7,648 nucleotides of DNA. Source: Christiangramia sp. (GTDB lineage: Bacteria > Bacteroidota > Bacteroidia > Flavobacteriales > Flavobacteriaceae). The position numbers were made by a program, and so were the translations under genes. Positions 6,488 to 7,648 of this stretch are shown here, piece by piece. Below the pieces are notes generated by a model. It searched no databases and was not told the origin of the DNA. It worked only from the letters and a program-made list of their open reading frames with translations. The stretch's first letter is position 1. The number at the start of each line of letters is the position of its first letter. Where the stretch lies: NCBI GenBank assembly GCA_024644145.1, contig JAHELO010000071.1, positions 1 through 7,648 of the forward strand, given 5' to 3'.

Positions 6488-7648
6488 CTACACTCTTACA
6501 TGACCTTCTCCCAGGACATAGTATTTATTAGTAACCAATTGTTTTAATCCTAAAGGTCCTCTATGATGGAGCTTATCTGTAGAGATCGCAAGCTCTGCTC
6601 CAACACCCATTTGCCCACCATCGGTAAATCTTGTGGAAGCATTATGATATACAGCTGCACTGTCTACCTGTTCCATAAAGGTAATGGCTTCGTCTTTATC
6701 CTTGGTTATAATAGAGGCGGAATGACCACCGGAATACTGGTTGATCTTTTCTATCGCAGATTCCAAACCATCAATAGCTCCAATTACGATCTTCATCGCT
6801 AGAAATTCCTCATACCATGTATCTTCTGAAGGTACTTTATCTTCATCTGTTAGTACTTTAGAAACTTCTTCATCAACCAGAATATTCACTTTATTATCTG
6901 TGAATAGTTCCTGAAGCTCCTTCAGTTTAGACTCGTACCCTTCAATATTCTTATCTACAAGAACCTTGTCCAGCGCATTACAGCCAGAAATTTTATCAAT
7001 TTTGGCATTGAGCATTACTTTTTTTGCAATTTCGAAATCTGCATTTTTAGAAACATACAGGAAGTTATTTCCTCTACCGCTAACTAGAACTGCTCCCGTG
7101 GCATGTTCTTTAACAAAGGCAATCAGCCTTTCACCTCCACGAGGTACAATTAAATCTAATTGTTCAGGCGGATTTTTTAGAAAATCCTGAGTTTCAGTTC
7201 GGTTTAAATGAAGGAGTTTGATCCATTCTTTACCCAGACCATTTTCTTCCAGAGCCGCATGCCAGCATTCCTCAAGAATCTTATTGCTGTTTATGGCTTC
7301 TTTACCACCTTTTAAATAGATCTTATTATTGGCTTTAAAAGCAAGTACTGCCGCTTCAATAGTTACATCTGGCCTGGATTCGTAAATGATCATAATATTA
7401 CCGAAAGGAGCCGTTTTATTGGTAATGTCCAGGCCGGTATCCAGTTTCCTATGTTCTATAACCTGGCCTACCGGGTCTTCCTGTTCCATCACTTCTTTTA
7501 CAGACTGGATCATGCCATCAACCTTTTTATCATCAACGATTAAACGATCATACATCGCTTGGTCATCTTTGGTAAAAGCTTCAAGGTCTTTTTTATTGGC
7601 GTCAATTATTTCTTTACGTCTTTTATCCAGGATATTCATCATGGATTT
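6488..7648 (-). CDS. proA: Gamma-glutamyl phosphate reductase (glutamate-5-semialdehyde dehydrogenase), 5' end outside the window
   Basis: ProA reduces gamma-glutamyl phosphate with NADPH to glutamate-5-semialdehyde, the second step of proline synthesis, in the cytoplasm. Numbering from the ATG at 7642 gives 384 residues. Family landmarks are ANKKDLEAF (15-23), DPVGQVI (56-62), IYESRPDVT (86-94), LKGGKEA (110-116), VPRGG (166-170), the catalytic Cys221 in KISGCNALDKVL, and the highly conserved NASTRFTDGGQMGVGAE (334-350) and HHRGPLGL (359-366). Classical ProA is about 417 residues and starts some 30 residues earlier. The frame stays open through 7648 (AAA TCC precede the ATG at 7642), and the ATG falls inside the first conserved helix. 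The true start is therefore probably beyond the edge and 7642 an internal Met. The stop is TAG at 6488, followed 22 bases later by a terminator, so proA ends its operon. A proB gene just outside to the right is expected but not seen. Confidence 0.95.
   Translation of the reverse strand, partial: KSMMNILDKRRKEIIDANKKDLEAFTKDDQAMYDRLIVDDKKVDGMIQSVKEVMEQEDPVGQVIEHRKLDTGLDITNKTAPFGNIMIIYESRPDVTIEAAVLAFKANNKIYLKGGKEAINSNKILEECWHAALEENGLGKEWIKLLHLNRTETQDFLKNPPEQLDLIVPRGGERLIAFVKEHATGAVLVSGRGNNFLYVSKNADFEIAKKVMLNAKIDKISGCNALDKVLVDKNIEGYESKLKELQELFTDNKVNILVDEEVSKVLTDEDKVPSEDTWYEEFLAMKIVIGAIDGLESAIEKINQYSGGHSASIITKDKDEAITFMEQVDSAAVYHNASTRFTDGGQMGVGAELAISTDKLHHRGPLGLKQLVTNKYYVLGEGHVRV

Noticed and set aside
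1..7648. Defence system, prophage, insertion sequence, CRISPR array or biosynthetic cluster
   Set aside because: No transposase, terminal repeats, regularly spaced repeats, nuclease, toxin-antitoxin pair or tRNA was found. All five genes are ordinary chromosomal families with similar composition.

Overview
The window reads as an ordinary chromosomal stretch of a Bacteroidota bacterium, most likely a marine Flavobacteriaceae of the Gramella/Christiangramia kind. That is inferred from the AT-rich composition, the lack of strong Shine-Dalgarno sequences, the lysine- and asparagine-rich proteins and the general look of the proteins. No 16S or other marker is present, so the genus is a guess. Five protein genes lie on the minus strand and none on the plus strand. 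No RNA gene, mobile element or CRISPR array was seen. The longest gap between genes is 116 bases, so no long gene-free stretch needs explaining.

In the direction of transcription (right to left), the window opens with proA, the second enzyme of proline synthesis. Its first codons lie beyond the right edge. It ends at a clear intrinsic terminator (6439-6465). Next comes a single gene for a lipid-anchored M61-family metallopeptidase with a C-terminal PDZ domain, which has its own intrinsic terminator (4464-4496).

The remaining three genes are a CPA2/Kef-type cation:proton antiporter with fused RCK domains, an ABC1/UbiB atypical kinase with two C-terminal membrane helices, and an S10 serine carboxypeptidase-like exported enzyme cut by the left edge. 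They are separated by gaps of only 45 and 29 bases with no terminator hairpin between them, so they may be one transcript starting in the 4401-4463 region. A weak Bacteroidota-type promoter and a perfect 7-bp inverted repeat lie there.

Functionally the window mixes amino-acid synthesis (proA), envelope proteolysis (the M61 and S10 peptidases), ion and pH homeostasis (the antiporter) and probable isoprenoid-quinone or lipid-related metabolism (the ABC1 kinase). I see no convincing new multi-gene system. The points most worth a second look are the divergent active-site surroundings of the M61 lipoprotein, the ABC1 kinase in a lineage that normally makes menaquinone rather than ubiquinone, and the possible antiporter-kinase-carboxypeptidase operon with its palindromic leader.
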